Shown here: piece by piece, positions 15,753 to 24,800 of the stretch
Position numbering within the stretch: the first letter of the stretch is position 1
Layout: each line of letters starts with the position of its first letter
Position numbers and translations under genes: made by a program
Notes under the pieces: model-generated
Told to the model about the DNA's origin: nothing
Seen by the model: only the letters and a program-made list of their open reading frames with translations
The model's database searches: none
DNA from: DASUFP01 sp036274495
Lineage (GTDB): Bacteria > Bacteroidota > Bacteroidia > AKYH767-A > OLB10
Assembly (NCBI GenBank): GCA_036274495.1
Contig: DASUFP010000114.1
Coordinates: 1 to 27,015 of the forward strand
Direction: 5' to 3'
DNA length: 27,015 bases

Positions 15753-15823
15753 CCAAAACAGTTTCCTGCCAAATATGTTCCCGGTCGGGAGGTGCAGGAC
15801 GGAACCCATTTGTATCTGTTTGG
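15753..15823. repeat. nested inverted repeats in the gap between the 56-residue gene and yajQ
   Basis: The 268-base gap 15731-15998 holds no gene I can support. Within it CCAAAACAG (15753-15761) pairs with CTGTTTGG (15816-15823) with one bulged A. CCTGC (15765-15769) pairs with GCAGG (15794-15798), and TCCC (15779-15782) pairs with GGGA (15787-15790) around GGTC. The three helices nest into a plausible RNA fold. On the minus strand this would be the leader of the 56-residue gene. TATTTTTG on the minus strand at 15961-15968 fits a -7 box but lacks a -33 TTG. Confidence 0.4.
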
Positions 15824-15998
15824 ATCCTGAGATTTTTTAACAGATGAACAAGGGGATGTCAGGCGACACCGGAATTTCTTGATCAGGTAGGCAAATTAGC
15901 GCCATCCTGGTGAGGTTTGTATGAAGATACGTAAAAAGGTCTCTTTTATGACACAACTGTCAAAAATAAAAAGTATTGAAATTCAGTATGATATAAAA

Positions 15999-16490
15999 TT
16001 AATTTCTAAAATTTATATACTGTAGGGGCTGTTCGAAGCCAGCCTGCTTCACTCGTGCTATAGCATCCTGCAAATCGTCAATTTTTTTTCCGGTTACCCT
16101 TACCTGATCATCCATAATAGACCCTTGAATCTTTAACCCACTTTCTTTCAATACTTTAACAATCTTTTTGCCCATTTCCTTATCCACTCCCTCCTTAATT
16201 TTGATGTCTTTTTTGACCATATTACCGGCCGCATACAGCTCTTTTCCAAAATCGAGACATGCTGGTTCAAGGCCTTGTTTCACCATACGGGCAATGATGA
16301 CGCCCTCTATTGCCTTCATTCTCATATCGTTCTCGGTAACAATATGGACATTCAGGGTTTTCTTATCCAGTTCAATTTCGGTTTTGGAACCATGAAAGTC
16401 GTATCGGGTTGTAATTTCCTTGGTAGCCGTGTTTATGGCGTTGTCCAGTTTCTGGATGTCAACCTTACTTACAATGTCAAAAGAGGGCAT
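15999..16490 (-). CDS. yajQ: YajQ family nucleotide-binding protein
   Basis: This 163-residue protein is the family's usual length, with two ferredoxin-like halves. The opening MPSFDIVSKVD, the segment TRYDFHGSKTEIELD (28-42), and the second-half VKVLKESGLKIQGSIMDDQVRVTGKKIDDLQ are diagnostic. YajQ homologues bind cyclic di-GMP or nucleic acid; in Xanthomonas one acts as a c-di-GMP effector with a transcription factor. No cyclase or regulator gene is adjacent here. It is transcribed away from the FG-GAP gene, across a 98-base divergent region. Confidence 0.94.
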   Translation of the reverse strand: MPSFDIVSKVDIQKLDNAINTATKEITTRYDFHGSKTEIELDKKTLNVHIVTENDMRMKAIEGVIIARMVKQGLEPACLDFGKELYAAGNMVKKDIKIKEGVDKEMGKKIVKVLKESGLKIQGSIMDDQVRVTGKKIDDLQDAIARVKQAGFEQPLQYINFRN

Positions 16491-16506
16491 AGATAGATAT
16501 CATTAA

Positions 16507-16535
16507 GTTGTAATAAATGGTTGTAAATGCAACCA
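16507..16535. promoter_or_regulatory. direct and inverted repeats in the yajQ / FG-GAP divergent promoter region
   Basis: GTTGTAA occurs twice, at 16507-16513 and 16520-16526. The second copy lies inside an inverted repeat, TGGTTG (16518-16523) with CAACCA (16530-16535), six bases apart. This could be a protein-binding site serving either divergent gene. TATTTTTG at 16577-16584 fits the plus-strand -7 consensus and ends four bases before the FG-GAP ATG, but it lacks a TTG at -33. Confidence 0.3.
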
Positions 16536-16588
16536 ATTAAAAAGGAATTCGTCTCAAAATTACGTAGTTAATTGATTATTTTTGTATT

Positions 16589-18808
16589 ATGATAAAACAC
16601 CTGTTTGCGGGATTGCTTCTTTCGGGAGCTGTTCTTGTCACTAGGGCTCAGCCGGTTTATACTCCTGATCTTTCAATTCCGGTTTATGAGAATGGTAATT
16701 TATTACAAAATGCCTGGGCAGGTGGACTCAATGCTCCGTTGTTTAGCGAAATTGACCTTAACGGAGACGGTATAAAAGATCTTTTTGTTTTCGACAAAGA
16801 GGGGAGCAGGATCACAACGTATATCAATGACGGAATACCGGGACAAGTATCTTATCACTATGCACCTGAGTATAAATCAAAATTCCCCTATGGCCTGCAC
16901 GATTGGGTTTTGCTTAAGGATTTTGACTGCGACGGCAAAGAAGATATTTTTACTTATTCATACAGCGGTGGCATGACTGTTTACAAAAACGACTACTCAC
17001 CTGCTACGGGTCTTAAGTTTTCTCTTGCATACAATCTTATCTATAGTAAGTATGGAACGGTTACAGCCAATCTTTACGTTTCTTCAGTAAACTTGCCGGC
17101 ACTGGTTGATGTTGATTATGATGGTGATTTAGATGTACTGACTTTTTCACTTTCCGGAAATTTTGTTGAGTACCACAAAAACCGGGCACAGGAAACACTT
17201 AACAGATGCGACACACTGATATACCAGATTGAGCCGGCCTGTTTTGGTAATTTCGGATTAAGTGGAGTAAACAATACTGCCATTTTGAATGCAGGTTGCA
17301 GGGTAATGGCCGATCCTACCCCTCCGGTAATTGACCCTACTACTATGCAGTTGCATTCAGGCTCCTGTATGATCGCTGTTGATATAGACGGCGATCACGA
17401 TCATGATCTCATTAATGGTGATATACTTGGGAATAACCTGCTGTTAATAGTTAATGGCGGTGACTCATTAATGGCAAACATGACAAGCCAGGATACCATT
17501 TATCCTTCTTATGATGTTCCGGTCAACCTGATAACATTTCCTTCACCTTATTATTTCGATGTCAACAATGATGGAAATAAAGATCTTATTGTGGCTCCCT
17601 GCATTTCAGGAGCAGGGGAGAATTACAACAATGTGTGGTACTATCTGAATACTACCAATGACTCCAGTAATATTTTCAGCTATCAGCAAAACCGGTTTTT
17701 GTCGGATGGTATGATTGAAGTAGGATCAGGAGCTGATGTAAGATTTCACGATTTGGATGGTGATGGATTAACAGATATGCTTATTGGTGATTTCGGATAT
17801 TTTAATCCTGTTCCGCCGTATACTTCAAAAATTGCCTGGTTTAAGAATACCGGAACAACTGCTTCACCTTCCTTTGCATTACAAACCGATGATCTTGGTG
17901 GATTTTCATCACTTGGACTGACCGGCCTTAATCCGGCATTTGGCGATCTTGATAACGATATGGATGACGACTTGATTTTAGGAAATGCCGATGGCACTTT
18001 AGTGTATTTTAAAAACACTGCGGGCCCCAATGTCCCTCCGGTATACAGTCTGGCACAGGCTAACCTTACCGATATTTCGGGAGCTGCAATTGATGTCGGA
18101 CAATTTTCCACTCCCCAATTGGTTGATGTAAACAAGGATGGGAAAATAGATTTATTAATAGGAGAAAAATCAGGGAATATCAACTATTATGAAAACACCG
18201 GTACCATCAACAGTCCGGTATTTACTCTTGTAACAGCCTCTTTCGGTGGTGTTTTGGTTAACAATTGGCTGAACCTGTACGGTTACAGTTATCCCTGTTT
18301 GGTCGACAGCGGCGGTGTATCTCAATTACTGGTGGGCTCCATCAGCGGATACATCTATCAGTATATTAATATTGACGGTAACCTTACCGGTAACTTTAAT
18401 CTTGCCGATTCCATGTATTATGGCATTTATGAACCGGAACGAATCACGCTTGATGTAGCCGATATTAACGGCGACGGAAACCCAGATATACTAACAGGCA
18501 ATGCTTCAGGTGGCGTTACACTTTACAACTATGGGTTCACAGGCATTGCTTCTCCTGCTGCTCAGTCACCTGCATTTACGTTGTATCCTAACCCATCGGA
18601 TGGTTACCTGATACTGAAATTCAAACAAACCCCTGCAACTGAACAACATATTAAAGTTACCGATATCATGGGTAGAATTGTTAAGGAAATGACTACTCAA
18701 CAAGCCGTTCAGGTAATTGACCTGACAAATGAATCTGCTGGGGTATATCTTTTTACTTTGAATGATGGAATGCAATTGAGCACCGGGAAATTTATTTTAG
18801 TTAAATGA
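16589..18808 (+). CDS. FG-GAP/VCBS-repeat protein with T9SS type A sorting domain
   Basis: This 739-residue protein has a signal peptide (1-20, ending TRAQ). The body is an integrin-alpha-like beta-propeller. Nine calcium-loop motifs of the form D-x-[DN]-x-D-G-x-x-D begin at about residues 56, 111, 174, 265, 324, 388, 453, 513 and 625; those at 265 and 453 lack the central glycine. A type A T9SS domain runs from FTLYPNPSDGYL (663) to the end with GxxxG-free terminal strand TGKFILVK. It should be exported and attached to the surface or released. Its stop overlaps the ATG of the following lipoprotein gene (ATGA), so the two are translationally coupled and probably act together. The ligand is unknown. 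Other FG-GAP proteins bind polysaccharide, protein or calcium. Confidence 0.9.
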   Translation: MIKHLFAGLLLSGAVLVTRAQPVYTPDLSIPVYENGNLLQNAWAGGLNAPLFSEIDLNGDGIKDLFVFDKEGSRITTYINDGIPGQVSYHYAPEYKSKFPYGLHDWVLLKDFDCDGKEDIFTYSYSGGMTVYKNDYSPATGLKFSLAYNLIYSKYGTVTANLYVSSVNLPALVDVDYDGDLDVLTFSLSGNFVEYHKNRAQETLNRCDTLIYQIEPACFGNFGLSGVNNTAILNAGCRVMADPTPPVIDPTTMQLHSGSCMIAVDIDGDHDHDLINGDILGNNLLLIVNGGDSLMANMTSQDTIYPSYDVPVNLITFPSPYYFDVNNDGNKDLIVAPCISGAGENYNNVWYYLNTTNDSSNIFSYQQNRFLSDGMIEVGSGADVRFHDLDGDGLTDMLIGDFGYFNPVPPYTSKIAWFKNTGTTASPSFALQTDDLGGFSSLGLTGLNPAFGDLDNDMDDDLILGNADGTLVYFKNTAGPNVPPVYSLAQANLTDISGAAIDVGQFSTPQLVDVNKDGKIDLLIGEKSGNINYYENTGTINSPVFTLVTASFGGVLVNNWLNLYGYSYPCLVDSGGVSQLLVGSISGYIYQYINIDGNLTGNFNLADSMYYGIYEPERITLDVADINGDGNPDILTGNASGGVTLYNYGFTGIASPAAQSPAFTLYPNPSDGYLILKFKQTPATEQHIKVTDIMGRIVKEMTTQQAVQVIDLTNESAGVYLFTLNDGMQLSTGKFILVK

Positions 18809-20244
18809 GACGTTTAGCAGCTGCTTTATTTTTGTCAATGGTTGTAACAGGTGCAACCATTTATTCGGCATGCAACGATAAAAAGAATAATCCTGAACCT
18901 TCAGATGGCAATTACCCTCCTGAAATTTCGGATATCTTAATAAAAAAATGTGCTACCTCCGGATGTCATACCACGGCCAGTAAGGATGCAGCCGCCGGAC
19001 TGGATCTGAGTACCTGGGATAATTTGTTTTTAGGCACAAGAAATGGTGCTGCCGCCATCCCGTACAGGTCTGATCAAAGTACACTTTTCTATTTTGTTAA
19101 TACGGATACTACTCTTGGCATCACTCAGCTTCCAACGATGCCGTACAACCAGACACCATTAACAACGTCTGAAATTTTGACAATCAGAAACTGGATTGAT
19201 AACGGTGCGCCTGATAAATATGGAAACATAAAATTTTCAGATAATCCCAACCGCCGGAAAATATATATTTCAAACCAGGGTTGTGATCTGGTTGGTGTGC
19301 ACGATCCCGTAACCCGGGTTGTAATGCGTTATGTTGAAGTGGGAAATAGTCCTTCAATAGAATCGCCTCATCAGATCAAACTCTCCCCCGACGGTCAATA
19401 CTGGTATGCAATCGGAATAGCCGGTAATTTTCTTCAGCGGTACAGAACATCGGATGACGCCTATGTTGATGAAGCTACAATCGGATTTGGCTATTGGAAT
19501 ACTTTTACCATTTCTCCTGACGGAACCAAGGCATGGGTAATCGACTTAAATGCTAACGGACGTATAGCTTATGTTAACCTCACTACAATGAGTTTTGTAA
19601 TGTATTATACAGACCCCGGAATGTTTTCTTCGCCACACGGTTCATTTATAGATCCGACCGGACATTATTTGTATGTGACAAATCAATTGGGTAATTCAGT
19701 ATATAAGTGGGATGTTTCGGATCCGTTGTTACCATCATATGATAACATTATTATCAATAATTCCGCAACCCCTGCCGATCCGCATGAAATATTATTTAGT
19801 CCGGACGGATCTAAATACTTTGTAACATGCCAGAATCTTAATCAGGTAAGGGTGATGGATGTTGCAACCGACACGCTGGTAGCTGTCATTCCTACAGCCG
19901 ATTACCCGCTTGAAATGTCAATTTCTCCTTCACACGGCTATCTTTTTGTCTCTTGTATGACCGCTAACTCCGTTACCGTTATCGACATAAATAATCTAAC
20001 GGCAATTAAAACCATTTTCACGGGATATGATCCCCATGGATTGGTTGTTGATGAACAGGAGGATGTAGTATATGTTGCCAACCGTAATTTACCTACAAGC
20101 GGTGGGCCGCCGCCCCATCATATAAGTGAATGCGGAGGAAGAAACGGTTACATGACCGTTATCAAAATGAGTTCTCTGGAACTGGAGGCCGGATTTAAAT
20201 CCGAATTGTCCGTGGATCCTTACTCTGTGATACTTCGAAATTAA
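18805..20244 (+). CDS. lipoprotein: CX4CH cytochrome c domain fused to YncE-like beta-propeller
   Basis: This 479-residue protein has lipobox YSAC with the lipidated Cys at 23. Residues 36-140 form a small cytochrome c-like domain: Cys49-X4-Cys54-His55 instead of the usual CXXCH, Met112 in the LPTMP segment as the probable second haem ligand, and a helix LTTSEILTIRNWIDNGAP typical of such domains. A six- or seven-bladed YncE/YVTN-type propeller follows (about 150-465). Four blades begin with a Pro-His pair (His189, His278, His327, His411). A loop in a late blade carries Pro-His438-His439 and Cys443 before GRNGY. Haem attachment by CX4CH is known in cytochromes c3. The protein should be an envelope electron carrier or redox enzyme, coupled in translation to the FG-GAP protein. 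Its substrate is unknown. Confidence 0.85.
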   Translation: MRRLAAALFLSMVVTGATIYSACNDKKNNPEPSDGNYPPEISDILIKKCATSGCHTTASKDAAAGLDLSTWDNLFLGTRNGAAAIPYRSDQSTLFYFVNTDTTLGITQLPTMPYNQTPLTTSEILTIRNWIDNGAPDKYGNIKFSDNPNRRKIYISNQGCDLVGVHDPVTRVVMRYVEVGNSPSIESPHQIKLSPDGQYWYAIGIAGNFLQRYRTSDDAYVDEATIGFGYWNTFTISPDGTKAWVIDLNANGRIAYVNLTTMSFVMYYTDPGMFSSPHGSFIDPTGHYLYVTNQLGNSVYKWDVSDPLLPSYDNIIINNSATPADPHEILFSPDGSKYFVTCQNLNQVRVMDVATDTLVAVIPTADYPLEMSISPSHGYLFVSCMTANSVTVIDINNLTAIKTIFTGYDPHGLVVDEQEDVVYVANRNLPTSGGPPPHHISECGGRNGYMTVIKMSSLELEAGFKSELSVDPYSVILRN

Positions 20245-20255
20245 ACGGTACATTT

Positions 20256-20705
20256 TTACTTCTTTTTCTTTCCTGGCCGGATGTAAAGCGTAAGGGTTTT
20301 CTTGCCTATATCCACAACTGCCTTATATTTTTTCAGCAAATCACATCCTATAATTCCATCAATATGAGGGTAACCGATTGATTGGTAAAAAGCATTAATG
20401 TGATCAAGGTTAAGCAGCACAATCATTTTTTTTCTGATGAGTAAATCACCTATTTGTAGTTTCGGAACTTCTACCGCGTGACTCAGCAGTTTTTCGTTTC
20501 CAATGCCTGTTGACACACCATCTAATGAATCAAAATCAGAACGGCCTAATAATTCAGCCATACGGCCATGGTCGAAAACGGTCTGCGAAGCGCCGGTATC
20601 AAGAACCAGGTTAAGTGTTTTCTTGTTGATATGCCCTTTGATGAACAAATGATAACCCTGACGATCGATGTTACGGATTGAAATTGGAAGAACACTTTTT
20701 TTCAT
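20256..20705 (-). CDS. retropepsin-like aspartic protease
   Basis: This 149-residue single-domain protein of clan AA type has active-site triad DTGAS at 36-40 in LNLVLDTGAS, a flap-like region around 60-75, and the hydrophobic-hydrophobic-Gly motif DGIIGCDLL at 116-124. Such proteins act as homodimers, each giving one catalytic Asp. There is no signal peptide or membrane span, so it should be cytosolic, unlike many bacterial relatives. A basic tail GKKKK ends it. The gene starts 60 bases after mdh, just past the mdh terminator, and may depend on read-through. It converges with the cytochrome-propeller gene with only 11 bases between them. Substrate unknown. Confidence 0.82.
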   Translation of the reverse strand: MKKSVLPISIRNIDRQGYHLFIKGHINKKTLNLVLDTGASQTVFDHGRMAELLGRSDFDSLDGVSTGIGNEKLLSHAVEVPKLQIGDLLIRKKMIVLLNLDHINAFYQSIGYPHIDGIIGCDLLKKYKAVVDIGKKTLTLYIRPGKKKK

Positions 20706-20714
20706 GCCTGGAAA

Positions 20715-20746
20715 TAAAAAAGCACCGGAATAATATTGCCGGTGCC
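20715..20746 (-). terminator. intrinsic terminator between mdh and the retropepsin gene
   Basis: Read on the minus strand, GCACCGG (20745-20739) pairs with CCGGTGC (20728-20722) around a 10-base loop. It is followed by a run of six T (20721-20716), then ATTT. It sits 20 bases after the mdh stop, and the T run ends ten bases before the next ATG. Confidence 0.8.
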
Positions 20747-20765
20747 TTGTTAAAATTAAAGAAAA

Positions 20766-21707
20766 TTATTTAGCCGTTGTCTGCATTCCATCGAGCACAT
20801 CCATTACTTCCTTAACTGCAACAGCCGATTGATCTAACAAAGATTTCTCGCTTTTGTCGAGCTTCAATTCAATTATTTCTTCGATACCGTTACGGCCCAG
20901 TTTAACCGGAACTCCAAGGTAAATTTCTTTCATTCCATACTCACCCTGCAGCCATGCACAGCAAGGAAATATTCTTTTCTGGTCGCGTACTATAGCTTCA
21001 ACCATTTGAGCAGCTGCAGCACCGGGAGCATACCATGCCGAGGTGCCCATGAGATTTACAAGTTCGCCGCCACCTTTTTTTGTACGGTCGACGATAGCAT
21101 CCAGTTTCTCCGCATCAATCAGTTCGGTAACCGGAATTCCGGCAACAGTAGTATATCTTGGTAAAGGAACCATGGTATCTCCATGACCGCCCATAAGTAC
21201 TGCCTGAATATCTTTTGGAGAAACATTCAACGCTTCTGCCAGGAAAGCACGATACCGTGCGGTATCCAAAATACCCGCCATACCAAATACGCGGCGTGAA
21301 TCAATACCTGCTGTCAAATAAGCACAATAAGTCATCACATCCAGTGGATTAGAAACAACAATAATAATCGCATTGGGTGAATGCTTGATAATATTCTCGG
21401 TAACCGAACGAACAATACCGGCATTGGTAGCAATAAGATCATCACGGCTCATGCCCGGTTTTCTTGGTAAACCGGATGTTATTACCACTACATCCGAACC
21501 TGCGGTTACCGCATAATCGTTAGTGCAACCTTTTACGCGGGTGTCGTATAAATTAATCGGTGAGGTCTGCCAGATATCAAGGGATTTGCCTTCTGCGGTT
21601 CCTTCTTTGATATCGAGCAGGATTACTTCATTGCATAACTCCTTATGGGCTATGACGTTTGCACAGGTGGCTCCTACGTTTCCTGCGCCTACTACGGTGA
21701 CTTTCAT
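20766..21707 (-). CDS. mdh: malate dehydrogenase (LDH-like class)
   Basis: This 313-residue enzyme reduces oxaloacetate and oxidises malate with NAD, in the TCA cycle. The Rossmann motif GAGNVGATCA is at 7-16, with Asp32 in LLDIKEG favouring NAD. The specificity loop GLPRKPGMSRDDL (79-91) carries Arg82, which selects malate over lactate, and Arg88. Catalytic Asp148 and His175 (GGHGD), and substrate-binding Arg151, are present. The start is the ATG giving MKVTVVGAGNVG. A 121-base divergent region separates it from the adhesin gene, and a terminator follows. Confidence 0.96.
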   Translation of the reverse strand: MKVTVVGAGNVGATCANVIAHKELCNEVILLDIKEGTAEGKSLDIWQTSPINLYDTRVKGCTNDYAVTAGSDVVVITSGLPRKPGMSRDDLIATNAGIVRSVTENIIKHSPNAIIIVVSNPLDVMTYCAYLTAGIDSRRVFGMAGILDTARYRAFLAEALNVSPKDIQAVLMGGHGDTMVPLPRYTTVAGIPVTELIDAEKLDAIVDRTKKGGGELVNLMGTSAWYAPGAAAAQMVEAIVRDQKRIFPCCAWLQGEYGMKEIYLGVPVKLGRNGIEEIIELKLDKSEKSLLDQSAVAVKEVMDVLDGMQTTAK

Positions 21708-21764
21708 GAGGGGATAAAGAATTTAAAGTGTTGAATATTAGTGAAGTTCAATCAAGAATTGGGT

Positions 21765-21772
21765 CAAAATTA
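21765..21772 (-). promoter_or_regulatory. candidate -7 box of mdh
   Basis: On the minus strand this reads TAATTTTG, a match to TAnnTTTG, 57 bases upstream of the mdh ATG. There is no TTG at the right -33 spacing. The surrounding region is AT-rich, so the match is only suggestive. No clear plus-strand promoter for the adhesin gene was found in the same gap. Confidence 0.3.
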
Positions 21773-21828
21773 TAACAAAATTCTATCAATCACCCGCCCA
21801 TTTAACGGTAAGGGTTACAATTTTTAGC

Positions 21829-24800
21829 ATGAATACCTTGAAAAGGCTGATTTTATGCCTGATACTACCGGTTGTTTGCGCACTTGAGGCTCCTGTAGCC
21901 CTGGCTCAGCCTACTTTTCAGGATTGTTTAGGCGCCATACCCGTATGTTCATCTACGGTAATCAGCTCCGGTGTGATTACCGGAACGGGAAATGTCCCCA
22001 ACGAAATTAACCCCCTTAGTTCATGTCTTTTAACAGGCGAACGCAACGATTCCTGGTACCTCATCACCATTGGAAACACCGGATTGCTTCAGTTTTCAGT
22101 TATACCAAACAATTTAACCGAAAATTATAATTGGGCTCTCTATAATCTTACATCTTCCACATGCGGAGCCATTTTTACCAATCCTGCTTTAGAAGTTGAA
22201 TGCAATTACAGTGCTCTTACCGGAATTACAGGTGCCAATGGACTTCCAGGCGCTCAAAACCATCCGGCTGTTCCGGTAACCGCCGGACAAATATTTGTTT
22301 TAAATGTAAGTGCCTTTTCATCCATTAATCAATCGGGTTATATTATCGATTTTACAGGATCTACGGCGGGAGTAATAGATACAGTACCCCCATCTCTTGC
22401 AACAGTATCTGCAATGAATTGTGGTGCTACCAGTGTTGGGGTCACATTTTCTGAAATGATAAATTGCAATTCGGTTTCACCTGCCGGATTTCAGATTACA
22501 GGACCCGGTGGTCCATATACAATCACAGGAGTTACTGCCGCAAATTGTTCAGCAGGTGGTCAGTTTTCACGCACCTTCACCATCACGTTTTCTCCTGCAT
22601 TAACAACAGGAGGTCTCTACACACTAAACTTGCTGAACCCTGTTTCCGATATGTGCGGAAATACAACCCCATTGCCTCAGTCGTTCTCATTTCCGATATC
22701 CGCATTGTCGGTTAACTTTACTCAAACTAATGTTACCTGTTTTGGAGGAAACAACGGTTCGTTAACGGCAAATGTATCCGGGTCTACCGGACCATTCACC
22801 TATCAATGGGCTCCGTTTGGAGGAAGTTCAGCTACTGCCCAGTTTCTTACTGCAGGAAATTACACAGTTACCGTCACCAATGCGGGAGGATGTTCGGTCA
22901 CAGCTTCTGCAACGATAACTCAACCTCTTACCGGTCTTACTGCATCTGCTGTTGTTACACCGGCCAGTGGCTGTGCCGCCAACGGCAGCGCTACGGTAAC
23001 GGTAAACAATGGCCAGCCGCCATTTATCTATTCCTGGTGGCCTTCAGGCGGAAACGCTTCAACAGCTTCAGGACTAACGGCTGGCGGATATATGGTAACT
23101 ATTACGGATGCCAATCAATGTGTTCTCAATTATTTTTTGAACATTCCGAGCGCTTCCGGTCCTGGTGCATCAATAACGGCATCTACAGATGTAAGTTGCT
23201 TTGGAGGAAATAATGGCAGTGCTACTGTTTCGGTAACAGGTGCTTCGGGGCCGTTTACCTATCTATGGTCACCTTCGGGGCAAACTACAGCAACTGCAAC
23301 TTCTCTTACAGCCGGAAATTATTCTGTTTCAGTAACACTTAATGCTACTTGCATACTCACAGCCTCGGTTGTCATCAGTCAGCCGCCCACAGCACTTACA
23401 GTCAACCCGGTTGTGTCGTCAACATCATGTGGGGCGTCCAATGGAAGTATTCAAATAAATACAGCGGGAGGTGTCCCTACTTATAATTACAACTGGAGTG
23501 GGGGTGTGGCAACCGGAACCCTGGCTTCAGGCTTGAATCCCGGATCGTATACGGTAACTGTTACCGACGCAAATGGTTGTTCACAATCAAACACAAGTAT
23601 AGTTCTTCCTTCCGGAGTACCTGTGCTTTCAATTGTGAATCATGCAAATGTGTCCTGTCATAACGGAGCAAATGGATCCAGCGGCATATTCGTATCGGGA
23701 GGCATTGCCCCGTATTCCTATATCTGGTCAGGGGGTCAGAATACTTCTGTTATCAACGGACTTACAGCAGGTACATATACGGTCACTGTTACAGATGCAG
23801 CCGGATGTTCAGCAACATTAACCGATATTATTTCCCAACCCCCACAACTGAATTTATCTCAGCCGGTGATACAAGCAATAAGGTGTTTTGGGATGTCAAC
23901 AGGATCAGCATCTTTTACCGCAACCGGCGGTGTTAATCCTTATATATGGCTTTGGACGGGAGGTGTATCAACCGGTTCATCTGCAACCGGACTCAATGCA
24001 GGGACTTATTCGGTAACTGTGACCGATCAGAACGGATGCTCACAAACAGGGTCAGCCATTGTTACTCAGCCTGCAGCACCAATCACTGTGCAGGCAACCA
24101 TAGTAAATACCATTTGCGGTAATACCAACGGAACTATTTCAGTAATTACCTCAGGAGGTACAGCTCCTTATTCCTATTTATGGAATACCGGTGTTACCGG
24201 TTCATCTTTATCAGCTATTGCTGCCGGAGTATATTCAATTACAGTTACCGATAATTCCGGATGTACTGTTAATGACACTTACACCGTTCAGGCGTCTGGT
24301 GCTCCGGTACTCTCAATTGTTTCAATTTCTGATGTCACTTGTTTTGGCGGATCCAACGGATCTGTACAATTAAGTGCTGCCGGTGGTGTTCTTCCTTATA
24401 TGTGGAGCTGGAGCGGAGGTGTATCAAATAACTCCTCTGCAAGCGGACTTACAGCAGGCTCTTATATGGTTACCGTTACTGATAGCTCAGGGTGTCAGGC
24501 TTTTCAACCGGTTAGCTTGTTTGAACCTACAGCTTTAACGGTAACTGTTCCCCAGCCGGATCCTCTTTGCCAGGGAGGTGCTTCCTCTTTAATTTCATCG
24601 GTTAGCGGTGGTACACAACCCTATACTTATAACTGGAGTACCGGAGCAACTTCTGCTGCCATAAATGTAGCTCCCACAGTTGCAACCGGATATACCCTTA
24701 CCGTTACCGACGGCAATGGATGCGTTTCAGCACCTGTTACTGTCAGCCAGCTGGTTGCCGGCCCACTTCAGATAAGTGCAATTGCCCCTGACACGATTTG

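Noticed and set aside
15770..15812. Possible signal recognition particle RNA (CAGG...CGGAA resembling the apical loop)
   Set aside because: The conserved order CAGGnCCGGAAGGnAGCAG is not present; after CGGAA the sequence reads ACCC. No support for SRP RNA.
15639..15830. 63-residue hydrophobic frame on the plus strand
   Set aside because: It is the antisense of the Lys-rich 56-residue minus-strand gene; poly-Lys codons read backwards give a Phe/Leu-rich artefact.
18805..20244. The cytochrome-propeller lipoprotein as a stand-in for MbnH
   Set aside because: MbnH and MauG are diheme peroxidase-fold proteins with two CXXCH motifs. This protein has one CX4CH and a propeller, and lies far from the MbnP operon.
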